Assembly: GCA_900104855.1 (NCBI GenBank)
Contig: FNSS01000001.1
Span: forward strand, 1,240,001-1,304,000
Length of the DNA stretch: 64,000 nucleotides
Reading direction: 5' to 3'
Origin: Rhizobiales bacterium GAS188
GTDB taxonomy: Bacteria; Pseudomonadota; Alphaproteobacteria; Rhizobiales; Beijerinckiaceae
The position numbers and the translations under genes are program-made. Positions 36,021 to 44,203 of the stretch are shown here, in pieces; position 1 is the stretch's first letter, and every line of letters begins with the position of its first letter. Below the pieces are notes generated by a model, which was not told the origin of the DNA, ran no database searches, and worked only from the letters and a program-made list of their open reading frames with translations.

Positions 36021-37033
36021 CCGACGTTCCCGCCAACATCGTCGCTCTCGACAAGACCTGTGCTCTCGACACAACCTGCCTTCTCGAGGTCAGGGACCTG
36101 TCCAAGACCTATGTCACCGCCACGGGAGCGCGGGTCAGGGCCCTCGACCAGGTGAGCTTCCGGCTCGCGCCCGGCGAGGTGCTGGGTATCGTCGGGGAAT
36201 CCGGCTGCGGCAAGTCGACGCTCGGACGCTGCCTGCTGCGCCTCATCGAGCCGACGCAAGGCTCGATCGTCTTCGAGGGCGAGGATCTCATGCGTCTCGA
36301 TGCGCGGACCATGAAGCGGCACCGGCGCAGCCTGCAGATCGTGTTCCAGGACCCGTTCGGGTCGCTCAATCCTCGCCATCGCGTCGCGACCATCCTGCGC
36401 GAGCCCCTCGACGTGCACCGGATTGGCGATGGGCCCTCGCGGCAACGACGCGTGCTCGAGCTCCTCGACCTCGTCGGCTTGCCGGCGAGCGCGGCGCGGC
36501 TTTATCCGCATGAATTCTCCGGCGGTCAGCGCCAGCGCGTCGCCATCGCGCGCGCCCTCGCGCTCGCGCCGAAGCTGATCGTGGCGGATGAGCCGGTGGC
36601 GGCGCTCGACGTGTCGATCCAATCGCAGATCATCAACCTGATCGCCGAGCTCAGGGCGAGGCTCGGCCTCTCCTTGATCTTCATCAGTCATGACCTCTCG
36701 GTGATCCGCCATGTCAGCGACCGGATCGCCGTGATGTATCTCGGCCGCATCTGCGAGATCGGCACCGCCGCGGCAGTGCTCGAGACGGGCGCCCATCCCT
36801 ATACGCGCGCCCTTGCCTCCGCCGCTCCCATCCCGGGTGCCAAGGGGCGACGCAACCGCATCATGCTGCAGGGCGAGCCGCCCGATCCTGCCTCGCCGCC
36901 TGGCGGCTGCCCCTTCCACCCGCGCTGCCCGCAAGCCATGCCGCACTGCGCGCAGGAGCAGCCGCTGCTCCTGCGGCGCCGCACGGAGGAAGGAACGGCA
37001 ACGCTCGCCTGCCATCTCTACCAGGCCGCCTGA
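36017..37033 (+). CDS. Peptide ABC transporter ATPase (DppF-like)
   Basis: 338 residues. The start is set by the ATGA overlap with the DppD-like gene. Walker A GESGCGKST near 60, signature [14 protein letters not shown] near 168, Walker B LIVADEPV near 185, H-loop FISHDLSVI. The C-terminal block CPFHPRCPQAMPHC is the oligopeptide-type metal or structural motif. It is followed after 96 bp by murQ on the same strand. Confidence 0.95.
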   Translation: MTDVPANIVALDKTCALDTTCLLEVRDLSKTYVTATGARVRALDQVSFRLAPGEVLGIVGESGCGKSTLGRCLLRLIEPTQGSIVFEGEDLMRLDARTMKRHRRSLQIVFQDPFGSLNPRHRVATILREPLDVHRIGDGPSRQRRVLELLDLVGLPASAARLYPHEFSGGQRQRVAIARALALAPKLIVADEPVAALDVSIQSQIINLIAELRARLGLSLIFISHDLSVIRHVSDRIAVMYLGRICEIGTAAAVLETGAHPYTRALASAAPIPGAKGRRNRIMLQGEPPDPASPPGGCPFHPRCPQAMPHCAQEQPLLLRRRTEEGTATLACHLYQAA

Positions 37034-37104
37034 TGACTGCGAAAATATTCACCACCTTCGAAATGAAGCGGCTTGCCGCCTCTCGCGGCGCATGGCATTG
37101 GACC

Positions 37105-37121
37105 TAATCTGGTATTACCGG
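37105..37121 (+). promoter_or_regulatory. Candidate GntR operator just upstream of murQ
   Basis: TAATCTGGTATTACCGG contains GGTA-T-TACC, a short palindrome, and shares ATCTGGTAT with the site at 34936-34950. It ends 9 bases before the murQ start, so a bound repressor would block initiation. Confidence 0.45.
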
Positions 37122-37129
37122 AGACGTTG

Positions 37130-38056
37130 GTGACCATCGAGACCGAAGGCCTCAGCCCCCGCTTCGCCGAGCTCGACGAATGGTCGACGCCCGAAGTGCT
37201 GAAGGCGCTCTATGAGGGCCAGCTCCTAGCGGTAGCGGCGGTGAGCGCCGCCTTGCCGGCGCTCGGACGCGCCGCCGATGCGGCGGCGGCCATCCTCGGC
37301 CGCGGCAAAGGACGGGTGGTCTATGCGGGGGCCGGCACCTCCGTACGCATCGGCGTGCAGGACGGGGCCGAGCTGCCGCCGACCTTCGACTGGCCGGAAA
37401 TGCGCCTCGGCTTCGTGATCGCCGGCAGCGAGCAGGCCATATTGACCGCCGTCGAAGGGGCGGAGGATTCGCAGAGCGACGCCATCGAGCGGGTGCGCCA
37501 GCTCGGCGTCGGCCCCGAGGATGTGGTGATCGGGGTCGCTGCGAGCGGCACGACGCCGTTCACGGTCGCGGCCATCGCCGAGAGCCGGCGGCGGGGCGCG
37601 CTGACCATCGGCGTCGCCAATAATCCGGGCACGCCGCTGCTCGGGGCTTCAGAGCATCCGATCCTGATCGAGACCGGCGAAGAGGTGGTCGCCGGATCGA
37701 CGCGCATGAAGGCCGGCACGGCGCAGAAGATCGTCCTGAACCTTCTCTCGACCGCGGTGATGATCCGTCTTGGGCGCGTCTACAAGGGCATGATGGTCGA
37801 TTTCCGGGTCACCAATGCCAAATTGCGGCAGCGCAGCGAGGCCATGGTGGCGAAGATCGCCGGTTGCGAGGCCGAGCCTGCCGCACGGGCCCTGCGCGAT
37901 GCGCATGGCGAGGTGAAGCTCGCCTCCCTCCTGGCGCTCGGAGCCAAGCGCGACGAGGCCGAGGCGGCGCTGCAGCGCCATGACGGCAATCTGCGTCTTG
38001 CCTTGCGCGAGCTGCGCCGATCGCGTGCGGTTTCTGACGGCGAGCGTCATGGCTGA
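37130..38056 (+). CDS. murQ: N-acetylmuramic acid 6-phosphate etherase
   Basis: 308 residues using the GTG start, which follows CCGGAGA and begins VTIETEGLSPRF; an ATG at 37073 would put the candidate operator inside the gene. The SIS domain carries YAGAGTSVRIG. The catalytic Glu residues sit in GAELPPTF (about residue 80) and AVEGAEDS (about 110), and GSTRMKAGTAQKIVLN and VDFRVTNAKLRQR complete the MurQ pattern. The enzyme removes D-lactate from MurNAc-6-phosphate to give GlcNAc-6-phosphate in peptidoglycan recycling. It overlaps the GntR gene by 8 bp. Confidence 0.92.
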   Translation: MTIETEGLSPRFAELDEWSTPEVLKALYEGQLLAVAAVSAALPALGRAADAAAAILGRGKGRVVYAGAGTSVRIGVQDGAELPPTFDWPEMRLGFVIAGSEQAILTAVEGAEDSQSDAIERVRQLGVGPEDVVIGVAASGTTPFTVAAIAESRRRGALTIGVANNPGTPLLGASEHPILIETGEEVVAGSTRMKAGTAQKIVLNLLSTAVMIRLGRVYKGMMVDFRVTNAKLRQRSEAMVAKIAGCEAEPAARALRDAHGEVKLASLLALGAKRDEAEAALQRHDGNLRLALRELRRSRAVSDGERHG

Positions 38057-38897
38057 GCCGAAGCTCGCCGGCGCGCCACGCAACGGGCGGCGCGAGCGCC
38101 GGGCGGGAGAGAGTGAGGCGGCGAACCGCGACATCTATCGCCGGCTCGCGGCAGCCATCGATTTCGAGCAGCAGACGCCGCGTTATTTCCAGCTCGCCGC
38201 CGCCATGCGCCACGCCATCAGTTCCGGCGCCTTGCGGGCCGGCGAAGCGATCGAGTCGGAGCGGCGCCTCGCCACGCTCACCGGCATGTCGCGCGTCACC
38301 ATCCGCCATGCCATCGAGGAGCTGTTGCGCGAAGGCATGTTGTCGCGGCGCCACGGCTCGGGCACTTATGTGGCCGAGCGCATCGATCAGCCGCTCTCCA
38401 TGCTTTCCAGCTTCACCGAGGATGTGCGGATGCGCGGCGGACGCGCCGGCTCCATCTGGATCTCGCGCGAGACGGTGCCGCCCACCCCGCACGAGGCCTT
38501 CGCGCTCGGCCTGCGGCCGAACAAGCTGGTGGTGCGCCTGCGGCGGGTGCGCACCGCCAATAACGAGCCGCTCGCCATCGAGAACGCCGTGGTGCCGGCC
38601 GAGCTCCTGCCTTCGCCCGAGCTCGTCACCATCTCGCTCTACGCGGCGCTCGCCAAGCTCGGCCACCGGCCAGCGACCGGCGTCCAGCGCCTGCAGGCGA
38701 CGCTCGCCTCGATCGAGGAGGCGAAGCTGCTCGGCGTGCTCGCGGGCTCCGCCATCCTGCGCATCGAGCGGCGCGGCTTCCTCGCCAATGGGCGGCCGGT
38801 GGAGTTCACGACCTCGGCCTATCGCGGCGACCGCTACGACTTCGTCGCCACCTTGACCACGGGCACGGCCGTGCCGGGACCGGGGGCAGCCGAATGA
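38049..38897 (+). CDS. GntR family regulator with UTRA domain (HutC subfamily)
   Basis: 282 residues. Start overlaps murQ by 8 bp, implying coupled translation. The winged helix includes RYFQLAAAMRHAISSGALRAGEAI and GMSRVTIRHAIEELLREGML; the C-terminal UTRA ligand domain has LRRVRTANNEPLAIENAVV. HutC-type members such as NagR and DasR bind sugar phosphates. It most likely senses a muropeptide-derived amino sugar phosphate and controls this island. It replaces the RpiR-type MurR used in enterobacteria. Confidence 0.92.
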   Translation: MAEPKLAGAPRNGRRERRAGESEAANRDIYRRLAAAIDFEQQTPRYFQLAAAMRHAISSGALRAGEAIESERRLATLTGMSRVTIRHAIEELLREGMLSRRHGSGTYVAERIDQPLSMLSSFTEDVRMRGGRAGSIWISRETVPPTPHEAFALGLRPNKLVVRLRRVRTANNEPLAIENAVVPAELLPSPELVTISLYAALAKLGHRPATGVQRLQATLASIEEAKLLGVLAGSAILRIERRGFLANGRPVEFTTSAYRGDRYDFVATLTTGTAVPGPGAAE

Positions 38898-38907
38898 GGG
38901 GCCTGAC

Positions 38908-40164
38908 ATGGAACGCTTGCTGATCCGCGGCGGGGCCGCGTTGCGAGGCAATGTCGAGATCAGCGGCGCCAAGAACGCCGCCCTGCCGCAGATCGCGGCT
39001 GCGCTTCTGAGCGACGAGGCCTTGACGCTCGCCAATGTGCCCGACCTCGCCGATATCCGCACCATGCTGGCGCTGATGGAGTGCTATGGGGTCGGCATCA
39101 CGCGAGGTCCAGGCACGCTCACCCTCGCGGCCGGCGGGGCCCGCAATGCCGATGCGCCTTACGACATCGTGCGGCGCATGCGGGCCACCATGCTGGTGCT
39201 CGGACCGCTCGTGGCGCGCTTCGGCCGGGCCCGCGTCTCGCTGCCTGGCGGCTGCGCCATCGGCACGCGGCCGGTCGACCTGCATCTGAAGGCCCTCTCG
39301 ACGCTCGGCGCCGAGGTGTCGATCGAAGGCGGCTATATCCTGGCGCGCGCCGAAAACGGCCTGCGCGGCGCCCGCATCTTCTTTCCGACCCCATCGGTCG
39401 GCGCCACCGCGACCGCCATGATGGCGGCCGTGCGTGCCTCGGGCGAGACCGAGATCATGAACGCCGCGCGCGAGCCCGAGATCGCCGATCTCGCCTTGTG
39501 CCTCGCCGCCATGGGCGTGACGGTCGAGGGGGCCGGAACCCATCGCGTCCTGATCCAGGGCGGCGCCGTTTTGAAGCCGGCGCGCCATGAGCTGATCCCC
39601 GACCGGGTCGAAGCCGGCACCTATGCGATCGCTGCGGCGATCAGCGGCGGCGAGATCGAGCTCTGCGGTGCGCGCCTCGAGCATATGCTGGCCGTGAGCG
39701 AGACGCTCGAGGCCGTCGGCGTGCGCCTCTGGCCGACCGATCGCGGCCTGATGGTGGCGCGCTCCGGAGCCTTGACGAGCGCCGATATCACGACCGAGCC
39801 CTATCCCGGCTTCTCCACCGATCTGCAGGCCCAGTTCATGGCCCTGATGTCGGTCGCGGAAGGCTCCTCGGTGATCCGCGAGACGGTGTTCGAGAATCGC
39901 TTCATGCATGTACCGGAGCTGGTGCGGCTCGGCGCCAACATCACGCTGCACGGCACCACGGCGCATGTGCGCGGCCGGACGCGGCTGCGCGGCGCGCCGG
40001 TGATGGCGACCGATCTGCGCGCCTCCGTCAGCCTGGTGCTCGCCGGCCTCGTGGCCGAGGGCGAAACCGTCGTCGACCGCATCTATCATCTCGACCGCGG
40101 CTATACGGCGCTCGACGTCAAGCTGCGGCGCTGCGGCGCCCACATCGAACGCATCAAGGATTGA
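38908..40164 (+). CDS. murA: UDP-N-acetylglucosamine 1-carboxyvinyltransferase homologue in a recycling operon
   Basis: 418 residues, a full-length EPT fold. Catalytic residues are kept: Lys22 in SGAKNAALP, Cys116 in [12 protein letters not shown] (Cys115 in E. coli), Asp in [10 protein letters not shown] and Arg in DRGYTALD. MurA transfers enolpyruvate to UDP-GlcNAc, the first committed step of peptidoglycan synthesis. It sits 10 bp after the GntR gene and 19 bp before the kinase, so it is part of the murQ operon. Whether this is the only MurA of the cell or a second copy cannot be told from the window; its place suggests a specialised paralogue. Confidence 0.92.
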   Translation: MERLLIRGGAALRGNVEISGAKNAALPQIAAALLSDEALTLANVPDLADIRTMLALMECYGVGITRGPGTLTLAAGGARNADAPYDIVRRMRATMLVLGPLVARFGRARVSLPGGCAIGTRPVDLHLKALSTLGAEVSIEGGYILARAENGLRGARIFFPTPSVGATATAMMAAVRASGETEIMNAAREPEIADLALCLAAMGVTVEGAGTHRVLIQGGAVLKPARHELIPDRVEAGTYAIAAAISGGEIELCGARLEHMLAVSETLEAVGVRLWPTDRGLMVARSGALTSADITTEPYPGFSTDLQAQFMALMSVAEGSSVIRETVFENRFMHVPELVRLGANITLHGTTAHVRGRTRLRGAPVMATDLRASVSLVLAGLVAEGETVVDRIYHLDRGYTALDVKLRRCGAHIERIKD

Positions 40165-40183
40165 GGCGCGAAGGGCAACCAGG

Positions 40184-41068
40184 ATGTCGAGCGGCTCAAC
40201 CTTGTTCATCGGGGTCGATGGCGGCGGCACCGGGTGCCGGGCCCGCCTGGAGGATGCGGAGGGGTGCGTGCTCGGCGCCGGCGTCGCCGGTCCGGCGGCC
40301 TTGCGCTTCGGCATCGATGCCGCCCTCGAGGCGGTCGGAGATGCCTGCCGCCAGGCGCTCGCCGAGGCCGGGCTCGACGACCGGGATCGCGCCCGCATCC
40401 ATGCCGGCATCGGCCTTGCCGGCATCGGCCGCAAGGGCATGCCGGAGGCGCTGGCGGCCCGCCCCTCGCCCTGGGCTTCCGTCAATTATGCGAGCGACGG
40501 CCTGGTCGCCTGCCTCGGCGCCCATTCGGGCGAGGATGGCGGCATCGTCATCGTCGGCACCGGCAGCATCGCGCTGGCCCGCATTGCAGGGCGCGAGGAG
40601 CGCATCGGCGGCTACGGTTTCCCGATCGGTGATGAGGGCTCGGGCGCCGATCTCGGCCTGAAAGCGATCCGCCTGGCGCTGCGCGCCCATGACGGGCGTA
40701 TCGACGCAACCGGCCTGTTGCGGGACGTGATGACGAGATTGGGCGGCGACCCCACCGACGCCATCGCCTGGATGGATAAGGCGACGGCCACCGATTACGC
40801 GGCCTTTGCGCCGCTCGTCATCCGCCACGCCAATGAGGGCGACCCGGTGGCGCGCCGCATCGTGCAGCGCGGCGCCGAGCATATCGACGAATTGGTCCGC
40901 GCGCTCCTGGCGCGGCAAGTGCACAAGATCGCCCTGATCGGCGGCCTCGCAAGCCCCATGGAGCCCTGGCTCGCCCCTGATGTGCGCCGCCGCCTCAAGC
41001 CGCTCGACCATGACCAGATCACCGGGGCGCTCTATCTGACACCGCGCCAACAGCTGCAGGCCGAGTGA
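40184..41068 (+). CDS. BadF/BadG-type amino-sugar kinase (GlcNAc/MurNAc kinase-like)
   Basis: 294 residues, ASKHA fold. Phosphate 1 loop GVDGGGTGCRARL at the start, phosphate 2 loop IVIVGTGSIALAR, and the glycine-rich GGYGFPIGDEGSGADLG. The BadF/BadG group includes GlcNAc kinases and Clostridium MurK, which phosphorylates both MurNAc and GlcNAc. Beside MurQ, a kinase is needed to make MurNAc-6-phosphate, because the peptide-type ABC transporter does not phosphorylate its cargo. No anhydro-MurNAc kinase is present. It ends the operon. Confidence 0.85.
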   Translation: MSSGSTLFIGVDGGGTGCRARLEDAEGCVLGAGVAGPAALRFGIDAALEAVGDACRQALAEAGLDDRDRARIHAGIGLAGIGRKGMPEALAARPSPWASVNYASDGLVACLGAHSGEDGGIVIVGTGSIALARIAGREERIGGYGFPIGDEGSGADLGLKAIRLALRAHDGRIDATGLLRDVMTRLGGDPTDAIAWMDKATATDYAAFAPLVIRHANEGDPVARRIVQRGAEHIDELVRALLARQVHKIALIGGLASPMEPWLAPDVRRRLKPLDHDQITGALYLTPRQQLQAE

Positions 41069-41073
41069 TGCGC

Positions 41074-41158
41074 TGGGATCGCGGGCGTCCCGCCCGCACT
41101 TGCGAACGGCGAGGCCGACGCGGCTGGAGTAAGGGCGACCGGGACGGTCGCGGTCCCA
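41074..41158. repeat. Intergenic palindromic repeat, GGGACCGCG family, copy B (composite)
   Basis: The left part (41074-41098, TGGGATCGCGGGCGTCCCGC and onward) is the inverted form of the arm seen at 60238 and 62771. The right part (41131-41158) equals the arm seen at 4164-4192. It lies just past the kinase stop in the 229-bp gap before the GST gene. Confidence 0.8.
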
Positions 41159-41297
41159 GGCGCTGGCGCCCAACCTTTTCGCGGACGCGCCTTTCCGACA
41201 GAATGTGTGAACACGACGGCTGCGAGCCGCACTCGGCCTTGCCAGGAGCCTGCAGGCGCGGCAACCTCGCCCGCGCTTCGAAAAGACAGGTTTCTCC

Positions 41298-41921
41298 ATG
41301 ATCCTCGTCGGCCAATATGACTCCCCTTTCGTGCGGCGCGTGGCGATCTCGCTGCGGGTGCTTGGATTGCCGTATGAGCACGACACGCGCTCGGTCTTCG
41401 GCGACTTCGACGCCATGCTGAAGGTCAATCCGGTCGGCCGTATACCCTCCCTCATCCTCGATGACGGCGAAGTGCTGGTCGATTCCGCGGCCATCCTCGA
41501 TCATCTCGATCAATCGGTCGGGCCCGAGCGCGCCTTGCTGCCGCTGCAAGGCGATGGGCGTCGGCGGGCGTTGCGCCTGGTGGCGCTCGCCACCAGCGGC
41601 ATCGAGAAGATCGGCGCCTCGGTTTATGAAAGGCTCGTCCGGCCCTCCGCCTGCCGCTGGCCCGATTGGATCGAACGTTGCGTCGCGCAGGGCATGGGCG
41701 CGGTCGCGGCCCTGGAGGCAGAACCCTGGCCCGCCGAAGCACGCATCGACCAGCCGCGCATCACCACGGCCTGTCTCGTCCGCTACGTGAAGATGACCAG
41801 CCCCGAGCTCATGCCGCAGGGCCGCTTTCCGCGGCTCGACGCGCTGTCTTCGCTCTGCGAAGCGCGGCCGGAATTCCAGGCGACCTTCCCGGCCGATTAT
41901 GCGGTGCCCCGCAGCGCCTGA
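41298..41921 (+). CDS. Glutathione S-transferase family protein
   Basis: 207 residues. The N-terminal thioredoxin-like domain has MILVGQYDSPFVRRVAISLR, with Ser at the usual catalytic position, then VNPVGRIPSLILDDGEVL and SAAILDHLDQ (cis-Pro and gamma-Glu binding Ser). The C-terminal helical domain follows from about residue 85. Substrates unknown. The gene stands alone between a repeat and a convergent small ORF. Confidence 0.88.
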   Translation: MILVGQYDSPFVRRVAISLRVLGLPYEHDTRSVFGDFDAMLKVNPVGRIPSLILDDGEVLVDSAAILDHLDQSVGPERALLPLQGDGRRRALRLVALATSGIEKIGASVYERLVRPSACRWPDWIERCVAQGMGAVAALEAEPWPAEARIDQPRITTACLVRYVKMTSPELMPQGRFPRLDALSSLCEARPEFQATFPADYAVPRSA

Positions 41922-41939
41922 GGGTCGCCGAGGCCCTCG

Positions 41940-42224
41940 CTACCCGGGTGGTGACACATCCGCGTCGGCGCGATCGCTCGAGACGCCGCTGCAGATCGGC
42001 CGGGCCCAGATTTCGGCGAGCAAGCTGCGTCCATTGGCTTCGGCGCGCCCCGCGTAGTGATCGGCATGCTCCGCCGCCAGGGCAATGCCCGTCATCAAGG
42101 CAATCGCGCAAGCCACGCAAGCCGCTGCCCGTCGCAGATGCGGGCGCCACTCCAGCGCAGCCGCGGACCATCTCCGCCACGCAGCGAGCGCGCCGATGAG
42201 CAAGGCCGCGAGCGCGCAGCACAT
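41940..42224 (-). CDS. Possible small membrane protein
   Basis: 94 residues with two hydrophobic stretches (MCCALAALLIGALAAW and CVACAIALMTGIALAA) separated by basic residues. There is no family match and a competing longer frame overlaps it, so it is only a candidate. It is close to, and on the same strand as, the DUF899 gene. Confidence 0.3.
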   Translation of the reverse strand: MCCALAALLIGALAAWRRWSAAALEWRPHLRRAAACVACAIALMTGIALAAEHADHYAGRAEANGRSLLAEIWARPICSGVSSDRADADVSPPG

Positions 42225-42277
42225 CAGCGTTGCCCGCCATTGCGAAGGATCTGGCCCATGAGCCTACCCCTCCGTGC

Positions 42278-43048
42278 TCACTTGTGGACGGCGCAGGTAC
42301 AGTCGGGCGCATGATATCGACCATTGGGCTCGACCATGCCGCCCTTGCCATACATGTTCCTCAACCGCACCCAATCTCCGAGCGAATGATAGGGACCGCT
42401 CTCGTTTCGCCCATTCGGCATCACGTCGAGAAACCTGTAGGTTCCGAGGAACTCCTCACCACCGCGACCGAAGCTCGAATAGGTGTGGAAGATCTGGCCT
42501 GCATCGTCCTTGAAGAAAACGCTGTTGCCGGAGAGATCTTCCAATCCGGGATCGGTCTGACGGAAGTTGACGAAAGCGCTTTTCGCCGCGAGCTGCTCTT
42601 GTGTGAAGGACACGTTGAAGTCGTAGTTGAAGTCGCTGCCGAAAGACGACACCCAGGTGAAGCGCCAGCCCATCCGTTGGCGCACGACCTCGATCTCCTC
42701 GATCGGCGCGCGCGCCACCGCCACGTAAGTGACGTCATGGTTTTCGAGATGCTCCAATATGCCGCCGACATGGTCGACTTCGAAGGAGCATCCGACGCAT
42801 TGATGCGCCACGCCGGGTCCCATCATGAAATGCTTGATAAAGAGCTGGCTGCGGCCATCGAAGAGCTGGGCGAGCGTCAGTTTTCCTGACGGGCCGTCAA
42901 AGACATAATCCTTCTCGACCCTGACCCAAGGCAAAGCGCGCTGCTCGGCGCTCAGCTGGTCGCGCATCCGGGTGAGCGCCTTCTCCTTGGCGAGCAGGGC
43001 GGTGCGCGCCTCGAGCCATTCATCGCGGGACACGATTTGGTGCTGCAT
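42278..43048 (-). CDS. DUF899 family thioredoxin-like protein
   Basis: 256 residues. The N-terminus SRDEWLEARTALLAKEKALTRMRD and the block FIKHFMMGPGVAHQCVGCSFEVDHV are diagnostic of DUF899. The Cys pair CVGC is at the position of a thioredoxin active site. It follows the SRPBCC gene by 46 bp and likely belongs to the ArsR-controlled operon. Role unknown, possibly redox detoxification. Confidence 0.9.
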   Translation of the reverse strand: MQHQIVSRDEWLEARTALLAKEKALTRMRDQLSAEQRALPWVRVEKDYVFDGPSGKLTLAQLFDGRSQLFIKHFMMGPGVAHQCVGCSFEVDHVGGILEHLENHDVTYVAVARAPIEEIEVVRQRMGWRFTWVSSFGSDFNYDFNVSFTQEQLAAKSAFVNFRQTDPGLEDLSGNSVFFKDDAGQIFHTYSSFGRGGEEFLGTYRFLDVMPNGRNESGPYHSLGDWVRLRNMYGKGGMVEPNGRYHAPDCTCAVHK

Positions 43049-43094
43049 TGCTGATCTCCTGTGCTGTAGGCCTCATTTCGATCGCCACGCCCAT

Positions 43095-43589
43095 TCAGGC
43101 TTGCGCGACGTAGTGTGCCAGGCGATCGAAGGCGCTGTTCCAGCCGGTCCGATGCCCGTCGCAATTCTCTTGCGTGTCGAAGACGCCCTGGCGAAGGGTC
43201 ATCAGCGTCTTGCCGGCCTGATCTTCGAAGGTGATGGTGACGAGGGTTTGGGGCCCCGGCCGGCCGTCCTCCTGATCCCAGCTGAAGGTGAATACCAGGC
43301 GCTGGCGCGGCACCACCTCGCGATAAACGCCGCTTTGCCAGAGCTCCCGGCTGCCATCGGCCGCTCGCAGCCAGGCGCGCCACTTGCCGCCCGGCCGCAC
43401 ATCGGCTTCGATATGCGCCACGGGAAATTCGCGTGGCCCCATCCATTGCAGCGCATGCTTCGGATCGACGAAAGCGTCGAACACGAGCGCACGCGGCGCG
43501 TCGAATAGCCGTGCGATGGTGAGCACGCGTTCGGCCTGTTCGCCGGTCGGCTCAACGCTTGTAGGTTCAACGCTTGTTCTTGCGGCCAA
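43095..43589 (-). CDS. SRPBCC/AHSA1 family protein
   Basis: 164 residues. The AHSA1 pattern is clear: LTIARLFDAPRALVFDAFVDP at the N-terminus, WMGPREFPV, GGKWRAWLRAADGS and GWNSAFDRLAHYV at the C-terminal helix. SRPBCC proteins bind hydrophobic ligands in a deep cavity. The first 15 residues include a repeat SVEPTSVEPT. It overlaps the ArsR gene by 23 bp, an arrangement common in proteobacteria. Confidence 0.9.
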   Translation of the reverse strand: MAARTSVEPTSVEPTGEQAERVLTIARLFDAPRALVFDAFVDPKHALQWMGPREFPVAHIEADVRPGGKWRAWLRAADGSRELWQSGVYREVVPRQRLVFTFSWDQEDGRPGPQTLVTITFEDQAGKTLMTLRQGVFDTQENCDGHRTGWNSAFDRLAHYVAQA

Positions 43590-43923
43590 TTTTGTGCCCT
43601 TTCTTCTGCAGGTCGCTCAAATATTCGTCCAGGCGATCGAAGCTCGCTTCCCAGAAGCGCCGATAATGCTCGAGCCAGTCGGCGGCATCCTTCAGAGGGG
43701 CGGCCTCCAGCCGGCACGGCCGCCACTGCGCCTCACGGCCGCGCGTGATCAGCCCGGCGCGTTCCAGCACTTTGAGGTGTTTCGAGACACCGGGCCCGGT
43801 CATCTGGAAGGGCTCGGCCAACTCCGTGACCGAAGCCGTCCCGAGGGTGAGGCGCGCCAGGATGGCGCGCCGTGTGGGGTCGGCGAGAGCCGAGAAGGTG
43901 GTGCTGAGCCGATCGGGTGTCAT
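43567..43923 (-). CDS. ArsR family transcriptional regulator (SRPBCC-linked type)
   Basis: 118 residues. Winged helix: FSALADPTRRAILARLTLG, ASVTELAEPFQMTGPGVSKHLKVLERAGLI. The metal-binding cysteines of classical ArsR are absent, as in the subgroup paired with AHSA1 proteins. Leader of a three-gene unit with the SRPBCC and DUF899 genes, which it probably regulates. Confidence 0.92.
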   Translation of the reverse strand: MTPDRLSTTFSALADPTRRAILARLTLGTASVTELAEPFQMTGPGVSKHLKVLERAGLITRGREAQWRPCRLEAAPLKDAADWLEHYRRFWEASFDRLDEYLSDLQKKGHKIGRKNKR

Positions 43924-44203
43924 GTTTGTATTTAGCCATCCGGTTATCTAACTTATTGGTTTGATACGCCAGGAAGACCGGCGGGTCAAGCGCGATTTGC
44001 GGCGGCTTCTTTCTTCGGGGATTTCGTCGACGAGACAAGCGCTGCGCTACGCGCGCCTCCTTCTCCCGCAAGCGACAGAGCTGTCTGGGGGAAAGTATCG
44101 ATCGCAGCACAGGCCTGGATGGCAGGGCCAAATCTTCAGCAAAGAATCGGCCCGGCCACCCACGCCTGTCCGCGGTGCCCCGAAGCGCTTGAAGCTCGCA
44201 CGC

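Noticed and set aside
37073-37129. Longer murQ start at 37073
   Set aside because: It lacks a ribosome site and would put the candidate operator inside the gene; GTG 37130 has one and fits the family start.
38806-40485. Minus-strand frame of 559 codons opposite murA
   Set aside because: The plus-strand MurA has every catalytic residue; this is its shadow.
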